Shown here in pieces: positions 16,295 to 24,186 of a stretch of 64,000 nucleotides of DNA; the stretch's first letter is position 1, and every line of letters begins with the position of its first letter. Location of the stretch: positions 310,001 through 374,000 of the forward strand of contig JADJQY010000001.1 of the NCBI GenBank assembly GCA_016712505.1. Reading direction: 5' to 3'. Source of the stretch: Candidatus Eiseniibacteriota bacterium. Its GTDB lineage: Bacteria; Eisenbacteria; RBG-16-71-46; CAIMUX01. A program made the position numbers and the translations under genes. Below the pieces are notes generated by a model. It saw only the letters and a program-made list of their open reading frames with translations, did no database searches and was not told the origin of the DNA.

Positions 16295-16324
16295 TTGTCT
16301 TTCCCGGAAAGCCGCGTGTACTAT
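16295..16324 (+). promoter_or_regulatory. candidate promoter of the DUF4398-like lipoprotein gene
   Basis: A -35-like TTGTCT (16295-16300), 18-base spacer, and -10-like TACTAT (16319-16324) give a predicted start near 16331. It stands out in GC-rich surroundings, about 90 bases before the lipoprotein start. Prediction by eye only. Confidence 0.35.
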
Positions 16325-16333
16325 CCGCCGGGT

Positions 16334-16369
16334 CCAGTGCCACCCCGGGCACTGGTTTACGAATTTTTT
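16334..16369 (+). terminator. hairpin with T-tract upstream of the lipoprotein gene
   Basis: Perfect 8-bp stem CCAGTGCC (16334-16341) / GGCACTGG (16348-16355) with a 6-base loop, followed after 8 bases by TTTTTT (16364-16369). It may terminate readthrough from 15269-16150. If transcription starts near 16331 it would instead form a 5'-end stabilising hairpin or attenuator for the lipoprotein mRNA. Confidence 0.45.
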
Positions 16370-16413
16370 GAAGGGGTGTCACAGACAATCGCGATCGCAA
16401 GGAGGTTCGTATC

Positions 16414-17034
16414 ATGGACCGTGTGAGGAGGGGGCTGCGCAGCGCGAAGCTGTTGTTGCCCTTGCTGAGTCTTCTGATCCTGGTTATGGCCGGATGCGCC
16501 AAGCCGCCGCAGGTTGATATCGACGCGGCGAAGGCTGCCATCGACGGCGCCGTCGCGGCTGAGGCGAAGGACTACGCTGGTTCGTCGCTGCAGGCTGCGA
16601 ACGACGCCTGGGCCACGCTCCAGACTGAGCTGACCGCCCAGGAGTCGAAGTTCGCCCTCTTCCGCTCCTACAAGAAGGCCAAGGAAATGGCCGCGGCTGC
16701 GAAGGCGGCGGGCGAGAAGGCCTCTGCTGACGCCAACGCTCAGAAGGAGAAGGTGAAGGCGGAGTGCCAGACGATGATGACCGGTGCCCAGACCGCTATC
16801 GATGAGGCCAAGGCTCTCCTCGAGAAGGCGCCGAAGGGTAAGGGCGAGAAGGAGGCCATCGAGGCCTTGAAGGCCGAGCTGACCGGTGCCGAGACGAGCC
16901 TCGCGGACGCGAATGCGGCGTTCTCGAGCGGCAAGTTCCTCCAGGCCCGTTCGAAGCTGCAGGCTGTGATGAATGCGGCGAACGACGTCAAGACTCAGGT
17001 CCAGGCGGCGATCGACGCGAAGATGGGCAAGTAA
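16414..17034 (+). CDS. DUF4398-like helical lipoprotein
   Basis: 206 residues. The lipobox LVMAGC gives a lipidated Cys at about residue 28 after a basic, hydrophobic leader. The rest is Ala/Lys/Glu-rich helix: block one SLQAANDAWATLQTELTAQ leading to KFALFRSYKKAKEM, block two LADANAAFSSGKFLQARSKL. These two blocks resemble the extracytoplasmic N-terminal region of the L,D-transpeptidase encoded next. AAGGAGG lies 7-8 bases before ATG 16414. Strong ribosome site, dedicated terminator and biased codons suggest high expression, as for Lpp-like abundant lipoproteins (inference). Confidence 0.8.
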   Translation: MDRVRRGLRSAKLLLPLLSLLILVMAGCAKPPQVDIDAAKAAIDGAVAAEAKDYAGSSLQAANDAWATLQTELTAQESKFALFRSYKKAKEMAAAAKAAGEKASADANAQKEKVKAECQTMMTGAQTAIDEAKALLEKAPKGKGEKEAIEALKAELTGAETSLADANAAFSSGKFLQARSKLQAVMNAANDVKTQVQAAIDAKMGK

Positions 17035-17053
17035 TCTACTTGCGATCGGCGAG

Positions 17054-17088
17054 AGGGCGCGGCTGACAACAGTCGCGCCCTTTCGTTT
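17054..17088 (+). terminator. Rho-independent terminator after the lipoprotein gene
   Basis: AGGGCGCG (17054-17061) pairs with CGCGCCCT (17074-17081). Three more pairs, one a G-T wobble, extend the stem to 11 bp with a 6-base loop, and TTTCGTTT follows. It starts 20 bases after the stop codon. Confidence 0.75.
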
Positions 17089-17211
17089 ACCCTCTCGAAA
17101 GCGTATTCTCCCCCTGGGCCTTGGACCGGCACCGGCCGATTCGAGGCCCTTCGTGTGGCAGCTCTCGCACGAGCCCACTGAACTATCACCCGGATTCGAC
17201 CGAAAACCTGC

Positions 17212-18441
17212 ATGATGCATCAAGCGCTGCGACAGGAGTCCTGGGGCCAGACTCCCCGGCATCGCTCCCGCAAACGTCGGATCGCCTGGATCGCGACCGG
17301 GGTGGTGGCACTGGGGTCTCTGATCGCCATGGCGATCCCGATCATTCAGGGGAAGACGGAGTACCCCGAGTTCACCCTTGCGACCTCCGTTCTCGCCGTG
17401 CAGCAGGCACGCGATGCGAACGTCGAGCGCTGGGTGCCCGAGCTCATGGCCGACGCCGAGCGAACGCTTCGCTCCGCCCAGCTCGAAACACGCCTGCAGC
17501 ATGCGAAGCTGCTTCCTTTCCGTGATTACACCTTCGCCCGGACCCTCCTCGAGCAGACGAAAGAGAAGGCAACCAGAGCGGTGGTCGACGGCTCCGCAGT
17601 TCGGGAAGAGGCCCGGGCCGGCAGCGAAGGCGCTCGGGATCAGGCCCAGCAGCTTCTGGGCACGACCGTCGAGTTCGCCAAGGCGATGCACCTCAACGCC
17701 TATGACCGCAGTCTCATCCAGAAGGCGCGGATCCTCCTCGATCAAGCTTCGATCCTCCACCAGGAGGGGGAGTACATCGAGGCGGTGGACGCGGCACGCG
17801 AGGCCGGCGAGAAGGCGCTCCGGGTGGGTGATCGGGCGGTTGGTCTGGCCGCCCGCTACACCGACGCCACGCTGGTGCGGAAGTGGCGCGGGTGGATCGA
17901 TGAGACGATTGCCTGGTCGCGACGGACCGGTAGTCCCGCCGTCATCGTCAACAAGGAGAAGCACGTCGTCACCCTCTACGACAATGGAGTGGCGGTGAAG
18001 ACCTACCGCGGCGAACTGGGGTACAATTCGATCCAGGACAAACACTACGGAGGCGACAACGCGACTCCGGAGGGCCGCTACCACGTCACGTCGAAGAAGG
18101 GGCTCGGTCAGTCCCGGTACCACAAGGCGCTCCTGATCAGCTACCCGAACGAAGACGACCGGCGTGAGTTTGATCGCATGCGGAAGGCGGGCCAGATTCC
18201 GAACCGCGTCGGAATGGGAAGCTTGATCGAGGTCCACGGCGACGGCGGCCGGGGCCGCGACTGGACGAACGGCTGTGTTGCACTCACCAATCGCGACATG
18301 GACGATCTGTTTGCCCGGGTCGGCGTGGGGACACCGATTACGATCGTCGGGGGTGACGGAAGCGGCGGGATCTACACCGACCTGATCAGGGGGCGGGAGA
18401 GGTCGAAGTTGGCGAAGCCGGAGGCGGACGGCAACCCGTAG
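17212..18441 (+). CDS. L,D-transpeptidase (YkuD) with N-terminal DUF4398-like helical domain
   Basis: 409 residues. One transmembrane anchor lies at about 22-45, then a helical domain (about 55-215), then a YkuD catalytic domain (about 240-390). The catalytic signature is split as MGSLIEVHGDGG and WTNGCVALTNRDMDDLF, with the nucleophile Cys in NGC and the His in VHG. YkuD enzymes make 3-3 peptidoglycan cross-links or attach lipoproteins to peptidoglycan in the periplasm. The helical domain resembles the upstream lipoprotein (AKLLPFRDYTFARTLLEQ versus KFALFRSYKKAKEM), suggesting the two interact or share origin. No clear ribosome site precedes the ATGATG start. Confidence 0.87.
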   Translation: MMHQALRQESWGQTPRHRSRKRRIAWIATGVVALGSLIAMAIPIIQGKTEYPEFTLATSVLAVQQARDANVERWVPELMADAERTLRSAQLETRLQHAKLLPFRDYTFARTLLEQTKEKATRAVVDGSAVREEARAGSEGARDQAQQLLGTTVEFAKAMHLNAYDRSLIQKARILLDQASILHQEGEYIEAVDAAREAGEKALRVGDRAVGLAARYTDATLVRKWRGWIDETIAWSRRTGSPAVIVNKEKHVVTLYDNGVAVKTYRGELGYNSIQDKHYGGDNATPEGRYHVTSKKGLGQSRYHKALLISYPNEDDRREFDRMRKAGQIPNRVGMGSLIEVHGDGGRGRDWTNGCVALTNRDMDDLFARVGVGTPITIVGGDGSGGIYTDLIRGRERSKLAKPEADGNP

Positions 18442-18593
18442 ACACGGGGCGACTGCGTGACGGAACAGATCGAGCGATTCGGTCGACACACCGACTCGGT
18501 GAGCGGCATCGAAGGGACCACGTGGAGGGCGGCGTACCCGCCCGATGGGGAGTCGAAACGGTGAAGTTCAGGCGAACAGGGGAGGCCGGTCGG

Positions 18594-19361
18594 ATGGATG
18601 CTCGAGCGGATGCCGCGCCCTACCTGTCTCCTGCCGCGCGTCGGCTGTACGAGCGCTCGCAGGGGCGCGCTACGCCCGCCTCACCCCTGCCTCGAGTCCT
18701 GATCTTTGCCGGGGCGTTTCTGGGGTTGAGTGCGATCTCCCTTGTCGGGACCGGCTACTCCTACAACCGAATCACGCAGTTTGAGCATCCTCGGATCCCT
18801 ACCGAGGTCGCGAGCGACCCGTCCGGGCTTTCCAAGCAGCTCAAGGAATTGCGAGCCAAGCACAAGCAGCTAGAGTCGACCCTTGCGGCCAAGACTCCGA
18901 AGCAGGCCTACCTGGTGATCGATCAGACCCAGAACCGGCTCTACATCCGTAAGGGTGAGGAGTCGATCCACACTGCGGTCTGCTCGGCCGGATCCGGCTA
19001 CGTCCTCAAGGTGGAGGACGAGAAAGCCGCGAAGAAGAGCGGCAAGGACACCTACGTCTTCGACACCCCGCGTGGGGTCTACAAGATCCTTCGCCGGGTC
19101 GAGCGCCCGGTTTGGAAGAAGCCGGACTGGGCCTACTACGAGGAAGGGAAGCCGCTTCCGCGTAGCGACTCCGATCGTTTTGAGACCGGCGTGTTGGGCA
19201 AGTACGCGCTGCATCTCGGTGACGGCTACATGATCCACGGCACCCTCTACAAGTCGATGCTCGGCCGCAGCGTTTCGCACGGGTGCATCCGCCTGGGTAC
19301 CGAGGACCTGCAGATGGTCTGGGAGAGCGCTCCGATCGGGACGCCGGTCTACATCTACTAG
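18594..19361 (+). CDS. L,D-transpeptidase (YkuD family), membrane-anchored
   Basis: 255 residues from the ATG at 18594, chosen for GGGGAGG 9 bases upstream; the frame is open to GTG 18522. A transmembrane segment (about 37-57) is followed by a short coiled stretch (LSKQLKELRAKHKQLESTL) and the YkuD domain (about 105-255). The catalytic motif is intact: MIHGTLYKSMLGRSVSHGCI with His and Cys, and the TPRGVYKI segment is typical. It is the second transpeptidase of the cluster. The 3' end, including the stop codon, lies inside a 14-base tandem repeat. Confidence 0.88.
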   Translation: MDARADAAPYLSPAARRLYERSQGRATPASPLPRVLIFAGAFLGLSAISLVGTGYSYNRITQFEHPRIPTEVASDPSGLSKQLKELRAKHKQLESTLAAKTPKQAYLVIDQTQNRLYIRKGEESIHTAVCSAGSGYVLKVEDEKAAKKSGKDTYVFDTPRGVYKILRRVERPVWKKPDWAYYEEGKPLPRSDSDRFETGVLGKYALHLGDGYMIHGTLYKSMLGRSVSHGCIRLGTEDLQMVWESAPIGTPVYIY

Positions 19362-19421
19362 ACCTCATCTACCAGGCCCCATCTACCAGGCCCCATCTAC
19401 CGGACCCCATCCACTGGGCCT
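19352..19421. repeat. five-copy 14-base tandem repeat over the transpeptidase stop codon
   Basis: Consensus CATCTACCAGGCCC. Copies start at 19352 (degenerate, contains the TAG stop at 19359-19361), 19366, 19380, 19394 and 19408; copies two and three are identical and the last two diverge. Period 14 is not a multiple of three. Confidence 0.85.
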
Positions 19422-19497
19422 AGCTCAGCGTCTACCAAGCTGCGGTTTCCGCCTCGGCAGCGACCGAGCTCTGAAGATCGTCTGATCCCGCCGGGGA

Positions 19498-19923
19498 CTA
19501 CTTTGGATCGCGCAGGATGGCGACGGCGTAGGGGTGGAGGTCCGCCGTCATCACTCCGGCGACCACGGCCGGATCCTCATCCATGAACGCCCGGGCGGCA
19601 TCCGCATCTTTCGCCTCGAAGATCACCAGGCCGAACGTCTCGGCCGCAGGCTCATCCGTCTTGCCGGCCAGGATAACCCGACCCTCCTTCGCTGCCTCCT
19701 GGAGTCGAACGAAGTGGGCTCCGACCGCCTTGGCGTCCGCTTCCGTCCAGGCCGCGTCATCGTAGAGTCTGGGCACGAGGTGGAGCACATAGACGAACTG
19801 CTTGTTGGGCATTGCTGCCGCCTCCTCGGTCGGCGTCTCCTCGGCCGCGGACGGTTTCGCCGAGAGAATCGCGCAGGCCGCAAAGAGTGAGATCACGAGC
19901 GCACCAAACCTGGATCGGTACAT
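19498..19923 (-). CDS. exported YCII-domain protein
   Basis: 141 residues. A signal peptide is clear (about 1-27, LFAACAILSAKPSAAEE). A YciI-like ferredoxin-fold domain follows (about 42-138), with FVYVLHLVPRLYDDAAWTEA, GKTDEPAAETFGLVIFEAKD and DEDPAVVAGVMTADLHPYAV. The usual YCII His-Asp pair is partly kept (DxH near the C-terminus). YCII proteins are normally cytosolic, so a secreted version is unusual. It is the last gene before a convergent junction with the transpeptidase. Confidence 0.78.
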   Translation of the reverse strand: MYRSRFGALVISLFAACAILSAKPSAAEETPTEEAAAMPNKQFVYVLHLVPRLYDDAAWTEADAKAVGAHFVRLQEAAKEGRVILAGKTDEPAAETFGLVIFEAKDADAARAFMDEDPAVVAGVMTADLHPYAVAILRDPK

Positions 19924-19977
19924 GGCAAACCCCCTTCAGTGGAACGAATCGATGCGGCGGCATGTTAGCTCCTGGGG

Positions 19978-20529
19978 TCAGAACTTCTCCACCGCCATCG
20001 CCTGGAGTTTGAGCAGGGTGGACCAGTTTCGCGAAGTTGCGATCTCGCGAAAGTTCTTTCCGAGCAGGGTTTCCGCCAAGGGGCTCGCGAGAATGCCGTG
20101 CGGGCACCACAGGTAGGCAGCGCGCCGACCAACGGCAAGTTGGCCTGATCCCCACTTCTTCGCGCGGATCGGCGCGAGCAATGTGAGCTGTGCCGGATCG
20201 GCAAAGACCGCGACCAGGAGGCGGGCGGGATCGGTCGCTGTGGCGCCAAAGGGGTTCTCTTCGATCACCTGGGAGAGCTCGGCCGCGCTGAGAACGATCG
20301 CCCGTGTGCGAACCCCAAACTGCTCGAGCAGGGCCGACTCGATCCGAGGCCCAGGGCGTGCTCGCGATCCTTGAGGGACGGTGAAGACCAGGTTGCCGCT
20401 GGCCAGAAGCGTGCGCACATTGCCAAAGCCCAGGCGCTCCATCATCGAGGCCAGGTGCGCCATGGCAATTCGATTGGCGCGACCTACGTTGACGCCCCGG
20501 AGGAGGGCGACGAAGGACTTCGCGGGCAT
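19978..20529 (-). CDS. DUF1697 family protein
   Basis: 183 residues from the ATG at 20529; the family always begins with the visible KSFVALLRGVNVGRANRI block. Other family features are LGFGNVRTLLASGNLVFTV and the conserved C-terminal NWSTLLKL segment (usually R-NW-x-T). The function is unknown; members are cytosolic and monomeric with a ferredoxin-like fold. It lies 29 bases downstream of the broken CGNR regulator gene and may be cotranscribed with it, a pairing seen occasionally in soil bacteria. Confidence 0.85.
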   Translation of the reverse strand: MPAKSFVALLRGVNVGRANRIAMAHLASMMERLGFGNVRTLLASGNLVFTVPQGSRARPGPRIESALLEQFGVRTRAIVLSAAELSQVIEENPFGATATDPARLLVAVFADPAQLTLLAPIRAKKWGSGQLAVGRRAAYLWCPHGILASPLAETLLGKNFREIATSRNWSTLLKLQAMAVEKF

Positions 20530-20558
20530 CGGTGACTTCCGTTCGGGTTTGGGGTGGA

Positions 20559-21203
20559 TCAAGGTCGGGGCCGCGGCCGTCTGCTTCGGGCGGAGAGCTT
20601 GGCCAGGTGCCGACGCGCCTTGGCCGAGTTCCCGCAGGTGGCCATGTCGCACCAGCGCCGCCGACCGTTCTTGGAGGTGTCGAGAAAGAGCCAGCCGCAG
20701 TCGCGCCCGTCACACCGACGCAGACGATGGCTGGGGAGGCTCTCGAGCAGACGGACCGCCGCGTCGGCGACGACGTGTGTGATCAGATCGAGCCCGGAAC
20801 GCTCAACTGACCAGGCCACGCGAACCTCTCCCGCGAACGCGCGCAGAGCGGCCGCACGACCAGCGGCGCGCCGTGCCTGATCCAAGGTAGCAAGGTCGAC
20901 GGCTGGCGGCGTGGCCTCCTCGACGATTGCCGCCAGGATCGCGCCGAGCGCCTCTCGCAACGCGGTAGAGCGGAGCAGCGCGGCCCGGGCGGCTCTTGGT
21001 GCGCGATGGGCGAGCTTCCGGAGTCGATCGAGATCCGCACTACCGAACTGGGCGGTCAATGTTGCCCACCCGACCAGCGCCGGATAGTCGACGAGCCAGT
21101 CTACCGGTTAGCTGTCGCGGGCCGTCACCGTGTTGATCAGATCAACCGCCACGTGGCCGCCGACCAGATCGTGAGGCTGGAAGAGATGCGCGACAATCTG
21201 CAA
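20559..21203 (-). pseudogene. CGNR zinc-finger regulator, interrupted by an in-frame TAA
   Basis: The intact portion after an internal ATG (21059) encodes 166 residues ending in the CGNR zinc finger (RRCDGRDCGWLFLDTSKNG, RWCDMATCGN). Upstream, the same frame reads the normal family N-terminus: a TTG at 21203 with GGAGGTG before it, then HDLVGGHVAVDLINTVTARD, then TAA (21108-21110), then PVDWLVDYPALVGWATL directly into the ATG region. Codon 32 of a 214-codon gene is therefore a stop. Either a point mutation inactivated the gene, the consensus is wrong, or a shorter product is made from 21059. Confidence 0.78.
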
Positions 21204-21328
21204 GTTCACCTCCAAAACGATGTTGAAAGGTTAAGCGGGTCCTGCTTGACTGTCAAAAGTACTTTTACTGGTTAGAGGCAATCGTGGGCGAGCGCCTGTG
21301 ACCGGCGCCGAAAGGGAGGATCGAATCG

Positions 21329-22255
21329 ATGCCATCGCGGCAGATCGCAATCCTGGATGCCCCGAGCAACTTGGGGCTGCGCCCGCCGGCTCCCGGTCGC
21401 GAGCCCGGAGTGCGCCATCTGGCTTCCGCGCTACGACAGGAGCGGCTGGGCGAGAGGTTGGGGTCCCAGGACCGGGGCCGAGCAATTCCGCCGGACTACT
21501 CACCCGAGCCAGATCTGGCCGTCGGATTCCGCAACGGGACATCGCTGGCCCGGTACACGGGCGAGCTGGCGAGTCGAATCGAGCCCATTCTGGCGGCAGG
21601 CGAGTTCCCCCTGGTACTCGGCGGGGATTGCAGCATTCTGCTCGGCGCGGCCCTGGCCTTGCGTCGCCGAGGGAGATACGGACTGGCCTTCATCGATGGG
21701 CACGATGACTACTCCCTCATCCGCGAGCCTGCGAAGTACCCGGGCGTCCTCGCCGGGGCGGGTTTGGATCTGGCACTGGTGACCGGCCATGGACCGGATG
21801 TACTGAGCAATCGCGAGGGGCTGGGCCCTTACATACGCGAGGACGATGTAGTTCAGATCGGCCTCTCACGCACCGCCGAGGACGCCACCTGGTACTCCAC
21901 CGAGACCTTCGATCAGAGCGAGATTCTCACCTGTCCGCAGGAGCAGATTCGAAGCGTCGGAGGGCGGGCCGCCGCGGCCATCGCTCGGTCCCGGCTCGAG
22001 GAAACGGCGACGCTCGGCTACTGGATCCACCTGGATGTGGACGTCCTCGACCAGACGGTCATGCCGGCGGTCGATTCGCCGAACGAGTGCGGACTGAGGC
22101 TGGACGAACTCGAAGAGATCCTCGCAGGGTTGCTCGCGAGTCGCCGTGTGGCGGGGATGAACCTGTCGATCTTCGATCCCGAGTTGGATCCGGATAGGCG
22201 CTTGGCAACGCTTCTCGTCGATTTGCTCGTCAGGGTCCTGAGAGCACCCCGCTAG
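21329..22255 (+). CDS. arginase/agmatinase-fold protein
   Basis: 308 residues. Metal-site motifs of the ureohydrolase fold are present in order: LVLGGDCSI (about 93-101), FIDGHDDY (about 118-125; the usual DAHxD reads DGHDD), HLDVDVLD (about 233-240), then a degenerate terminal motif NLSIFDPELDPD. They should hold a two-manganese centre. The replacement of Ala by Gly in the second motif and the lack of a clear SxDxDxxD-x-P substrate loop leave arginase, agmatinase and formimidoylglutamase all open. GGGAGGA precedes the ATG by 8 bases. The stop shares CTAG with the convergent GNAT gene. Confidence 0.83.
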   Translation: MPSRQIAILDAPSNLGLRPPAPGREPGVRHLASALRQERLGERLGSQDRGRAIPPDYSPEPDLAVGFRNGTSLARYTGELASRIEPILAAGEFPLVLGGDCSILLGAALALRRRGRYGLAFIDGHDDYSLIREPAKYPGVLAGAGLDLALVTGHGPDVLSNREGLGPYIREDDVVQIGLSRTAEDATWYSTETFDQSEILTCPQEQIRSVGGRAAAAIARSRLEETATLGYWIHLDVDVLDQTVMPAVDSPNECGLRLDELEEILAGLLASRRVAGMNLSIFDPELDPDRRLATLLVDLLVRVLRAPR

Positions 22256-22806
22256 GGCGTTTTCCGGAACTCGAGAATCGGCAGCCGGGGATCTTCGCGG
22301 ATCACCTCGAACCCGAAGGCGCGATAGAGCGACTCTGGCCCGGTCCACGCCTCGCCGGGGTCGCGCGAGCTGCTACGCTTCGGAAAGGCCTGGATGCACT
22401 TCACCCCATCTTCCGCCAGGGATGCCAGCACCGCCGCGAGAAGCTGGTGCGCCAGCTTTCTTCCGCGCACTGCGGGAGCGACAAAGAAGCACGTGATGGC
22501 CCAGATTTCCGGGTTGGGCTCGAGCCCATACTGAGCCAGAAGCTTGGGGAGCCGATCCCTCGGTCCCACCTGCGTCCATCCGACAACCTGCTCGTCCAGG
22601 TAGAGCAGGAACCCATCACACTCCCCGCGATTGAACAGCCCCTCACGAATCGCGCGGTTCTGCTCGGAGGTGTGATCGGCGAACTCCTTCCAGGTCGGGA
22701 CCCACCACGCGGCGCAACTGCACCACGCGCAGTCATTCGCCTCGCTGTGGAGAGCATAGAAATCACCGCGCAATCCGGGCTCCAAGCGTCGGACAGACAC
22801 GTTCAT
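22252..22806 (-). CDS. GNAT-family N-acetyltransferase
   Basis: 184 residues. The GNAT core includes CFFVAPAVRGRKLAHQLLAA (acetyl-CoA-binding motif A, degenerate Q/R-x-x-G-x-G/A) and SLYRAFGFEVI, the C-terminal motif B typical of these enzymes. The Cys/Trp-rich N-terminal stretch NDCAWCSCAAWW marks a subgroup annotated in many soil bacteria. The substrate is unknown. It is followed after a short gap in the operon sense by no further gene; upstream is a DUF3303 protein 8 bases away, so the two are likely cotranscribed. Confidence 0.85.
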   Translation of the reverse strand: MNVSVRRLEPGLRGDFYALHSEANDCAWCSCAAWWVPTWKEFADHTSEQNRAIREGLFNRGECDGFLLYLDEQVVGWTQVGPRDRLPKLLAQYGLEPNPEIWAITCFFVAPAVRGRKLAHQLLAAVLASLAEDGVKCIQAFPKRSSSRDPGEAWTGPESLYRAFGFEVIREDPRLPILEFRKTP

Positions 22807-22813
22807 GGTGCGG

Positions 22814-23116
22814 CTACCTCAGGGGGCGATCCGGCCGTTGACTCAGATAGGGCGCAACGACCTCGCGGGTCTGGGCACTCGGAACCACCGGTACGATCTC
22901 GAACGTAACGCCGGTGTCCCGCCACTGCAGTACCCATGCCTGCAGGATGCGGGCGTCGTCGCACTCCATCACCTGAAAGCAACGAGCGAACGAAGGTTCG
23001 ATCCAGCTATCGACGTAGCGCAGGCCGTCAGGGAGCATCCGGCCCAGCTCCTGCATTCTCTGGTAGACCGGAATCATGTCGTTGTCGCGGAACTTCTCGA
23101 TGATCATGAAGAGCAC
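22814..23116 (-). CDS. DUF3303-like small protein
   Basis: 100 residues with a dimeric alpha-beta barrel look: MLFMIIEKFRDNDMIPVYQR, then GLRYVDSWIEPSFARCFQVM, then ILQAWVLQWRDTGVTFEIVPV. This pattern and length match DUF3303 (a relative of YCII/ABM ferredoxin-like domains). Cytosolic, function unknown. It is 8 bases upstream of the GNAT gene in the same direction. Confidence 0.75.
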   Translation of the reverse strand: MLFMIIEKFRDNDMIPVYQRMQELGRMLPDGLRYVDSWIEPSFARCFQVMECDDARILQAWVLQWRDTGVTFEIVPVVPSAQTREVVAPYLSQRPDRPLR

Positions 23117-23149
23117 GATGGTCCTCCGTAGTGGCGCAGCCGTCGGGTC

Positions 23150-24163
23150 TCAGCGTTCGGTTGTGAATCCCGGGAAGAATCCGCTCCGAAAGGCGCGAAC
23201 TTCCGCCTCGTCGTCCCAGAAGCTCCAGTTCGGTTCTCCTTCCCGCCGCTTGTCGTAGTGAAACCAGATGGCGGCCTTGATCTGGGGCCGCCGCGCGATC
23301 GCCTGGGAAGCATCCTGGATCCACGCGGCGCGTTGTCCCGGCTCGCCCGGAGCGCAGCCGAACTCGGAGATCATGACCGGCAGGAGCGGCCGCTCTTTGG
23401 CATAGAGGTCGAGCACTTGAGCAAACACCTCGTCGAACATCTGCCACGTGTGCCACTGATCATGGTGATCCCCGAAGTTGTAACCGTCAACTCCCAGCCA
23501 GTCCACGTAGTCGTCGCCCGGCCAGTACTTGGGGATGCTGTTCTCCTCACGATCAGGGACGCTCACGTTGTTCGGGGAGAAGACCCACCGGACATTGTCG
23601 GCTCCGACTTCTTCGAAGATACCGTGGATACGTCTCCACGCGGCGATGAAGGTCTCCGGCTGTCCCGACCAGCTGAACCAGTCTCCATTCATCTCGAACC
23701 CGAACCGGAGGAATACAGGGTCGCCATACTTCCGCGCGTCGCCCGCCCAGGCGCGGAAATACGGATCCCAATCTCCGCGGGCGATCGCCGGGAGTTGGTT
23801 GCGCTCCGCATCCCGCCATCGCCAGAGTTCCATGGAGACCACCGGCACGGCGTCGTGCTCGCGGATCACATCGCAAAGTGGGCGCCAGAACGGCCGGCCG
23901 AGATCGCGGTAGAACATCACGTACCGAGGTGCCGCCTGAAGGCGGCTGGTCATCTCGTCGAGCTGAGCTTCGATCCGCTCCACTCGGTAGTCGATGAAGT
24001 AAAACCCGACCTCAACGCCGGGCTGCTGGGCGGGCGGGGAGGAGAGGGCAGAGGCGGGAAACAGGTCGCCACCCTCCGCTCGGTGGAGGGTGGCTACGAG
24101 AAGGGCAGCGAGGAGCGCGACGATTCCGAGTCGGTCGCGCGTCCATTCAATCGCGAACTTCAT
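23150..24163 (-). CDS. secreted glycoside hydrolase, GH26-like (beta-mannanase fold)
   Basis: 337 residues with a signal peptide (about 1-31). The catalytic acid/base motif RFGFEMNGDWFSWSG and the nucleophile motif PVMISEFG lie at the positions expected for clan GH-A family 26. Other supporting pieces are DDYVDWLGVDGYNFG and AIWFHYDK near the C-terminus. It would cleave beta-mannan or a similar polysaccharide outside the inner membrane. It lacks carbohydrate-binding modules or a sorting tail. It is followed by the DUF3303 gene after 33 bases. Confidence 0.85.
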   Translation of the reverse strand: MKFAIEWTRDRLGIVALLAALLVATLHRAEGGDLFPASALSSPPAQQPGVEVGFYFIDYRVERIEAQLDEMTSRLQAAPRYVMFYRDLGRPFWRPLCDVIREHDAVPVVSMELWRWRDAERNQLPAIARGDWDPYFRAWAGDARKYGDPVFLRFGFEMNGDWFSWSGQPETFIAAWRRIHGIFEEVGADNVRWVFSPNNVSVPDREENSIPKYWPGDDYVDWLGVDGYNFGDHHDQWHTWQMFDEVFAQVLDLYAKERPLLPVMISEFGCAPGEPGQRAAWIQDASQAIARRPQIKAAIWFHYDKRREGEPNWSFWDDEAEVRAFRSGFFPGFTTER

Positions 24164-24186
24164 TCAGCGATCTCGGGGTGCCCGGA

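Noticed and set aside
16357..18489. 710-codon minus-strand frame opposite the lipoprotein and transpeptidase
   Set aside because: Antisense shadow; it crosses a terminator and two genes with solid motifs.
21108..21110. Reassigned TAA codon (alternative genetic code)
   Set aside because: A single internal TAA in one gene is not evidence of recoding; other genes with in-frame TAA were not found, and TAA is used as a stop elsewhere, as at the end of the 33781 gene (35437-35439).
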